Assembly (NCBI RefSeq): GCF_021404405.1 | Contig: NZ_JABFTV010000003.1 | Coordinates: forward strand, 413,393-477,392 | Reading direction: 5' to 3' | Length of the DNA stretch: 64,000 nt | Origin: Billgrantia aerodenitrificans | GTDB lineage: Bacteria; Pseudomonadota; Gammaproteobacteria; Pseudomonadales; Halomonadaceae | In this document: piece after piece, positions 63,880-64,000 of the stretch | Position numbering within the stretch: the stretch's first letter is position 1 | Layout of the letters: each line of letters begins with the position of its first letter | Position numbers and translations under genes: made by a program | Notes under the pieces: generated by a model | What the model was told of the DNA's origin: nothing | Database searches by the model: none | Seen by the model: only the letters and a program-made list of their open reading frames with translations

Positions 63880-64000
63880 TGAACTGACCCCCAATAGTTG
63901 GACGGTTCATTCAGCCGGCGCCCACGGCCTGAGTCCTGTACTGTACGGGGCTCAGGCCTTTTAGTCTCTGCTTCATCCGGTGATGGTTGTAATAGTGGAT
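63880..64000 (-). mobile_element. 3' end of an IS3-family insertion sequence
   Basis: The element ends near TGAACTGACCCCCAATAGTTG (63880), typical of the IS3/IS150 group terminal inverted repeat, and continues off the right edge. It sits 23 bases past the tRNA. Confidence 0.75.
63911..64000 (-). CDS. IS3-family transposase OrfB, C-terminal end (partial)
   Basis: The last 29 codons plus stop: YYNHHRMKQRLKGLSPVQYR matches the C-terminal end of IS3-group integrase-type transposases (the DDE domain end with KGLSPVQYR). The rest is outside the window. Confidence 0.85.
   Translation of the reverse strand: MHYYNHHRMKQRLKGLSPVQYRTQAVGAG

Overview
The window is high-G+C gammaproteobacterial chromosome, most likely Halomonas or a close relative. 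This is inferred from gene content and order (gmk-rpoZ-spoT-ridA, ppk1-ppx, yicC/rph/pyrE, a PagL-like protein, an oxyR-like regulator), not from a database search. Two blocks of ordinary core chromosome flank a roughly 33.5-kb integrated element.

Left core block (1-19007). It holds the start of an oxyR-like gene, a sugar-epimerase-like reductase, an outer-membrane barrel, a NarL-type two-component pair, a PagL-like lipid A deacylase, thpR, ridA, and the stringent-response cluster spoT-rpoZ-gmk. Polyphosphate genes ppk1 and ppx follow. Next comes a coherent amino-acid module: glutaminase, an alanine/glycine-type sodium symporter, an NtrC-family regulator, and a histidine kinase whose periplasmic part looks like an amino-acid-binding protein. 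In front of the symporter there is a clear sigma-54 promoter with three upstream palindromes, so the circuit can be read almost completely from the DNA.

Integrated element (about 19008-52540). It lies between a 21-bp direct repeat (one mismatch). One copy is the 3' end of yicC; the other is a stranded copy of its last codons, a few bases upstream of the histidine kinase start. A P4-type integrase sits at the right end, and GTACTCCCC-type repeats lie near both ends. From left to right the element carries: an uncharacterised divergent gene pair around a TCACAATG operator cluster; an AlpA regulator and an inovirus-Gp2/YfjJ-like protein; a type I restriction-modification operon (hsdR-hsdS-hsdM); a 949-residue protein with a nuclease-like N-terminus, STAND ATPase, helical repeats and a C-terminal SEC-C zinc motif (candidate new anti-phage system); decayed IS21 genes; a two-gene unit of an unknown protein and an XRE-ImmA/IrrE protein; a phage-like recombination set (radC remnant, YqaJ exonuclease, ERF annealing protein, DUF932 protein); and a catabolic island. 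The catabolic island has a TRAP transporter, maleate isomerase, thioesterase, FAD hydroxylase, aryl-CoA ligase, alpha/beta hydrolase, a VOC-type dioxygenase candidate and a divergent TetR regulator. Three near-identical 19-bp palindromes mark its presumed operators. The set fits uptake of an aromatic acid, CoA-dependent hydroxylation, ring cleavage and conversion of maleate to fumarate.

Right core block (52520-64000). It holds yicC, rph, xthA-like exonuclease, pyrE, a YfaZ-like protein, trmL, rep, a duplicated dihaem cytochrome c, lhgO, two uncharacterised membrane proteins, tRNA-Arg(CCG), and the 3' end of an IS3-family transposase running off the window.
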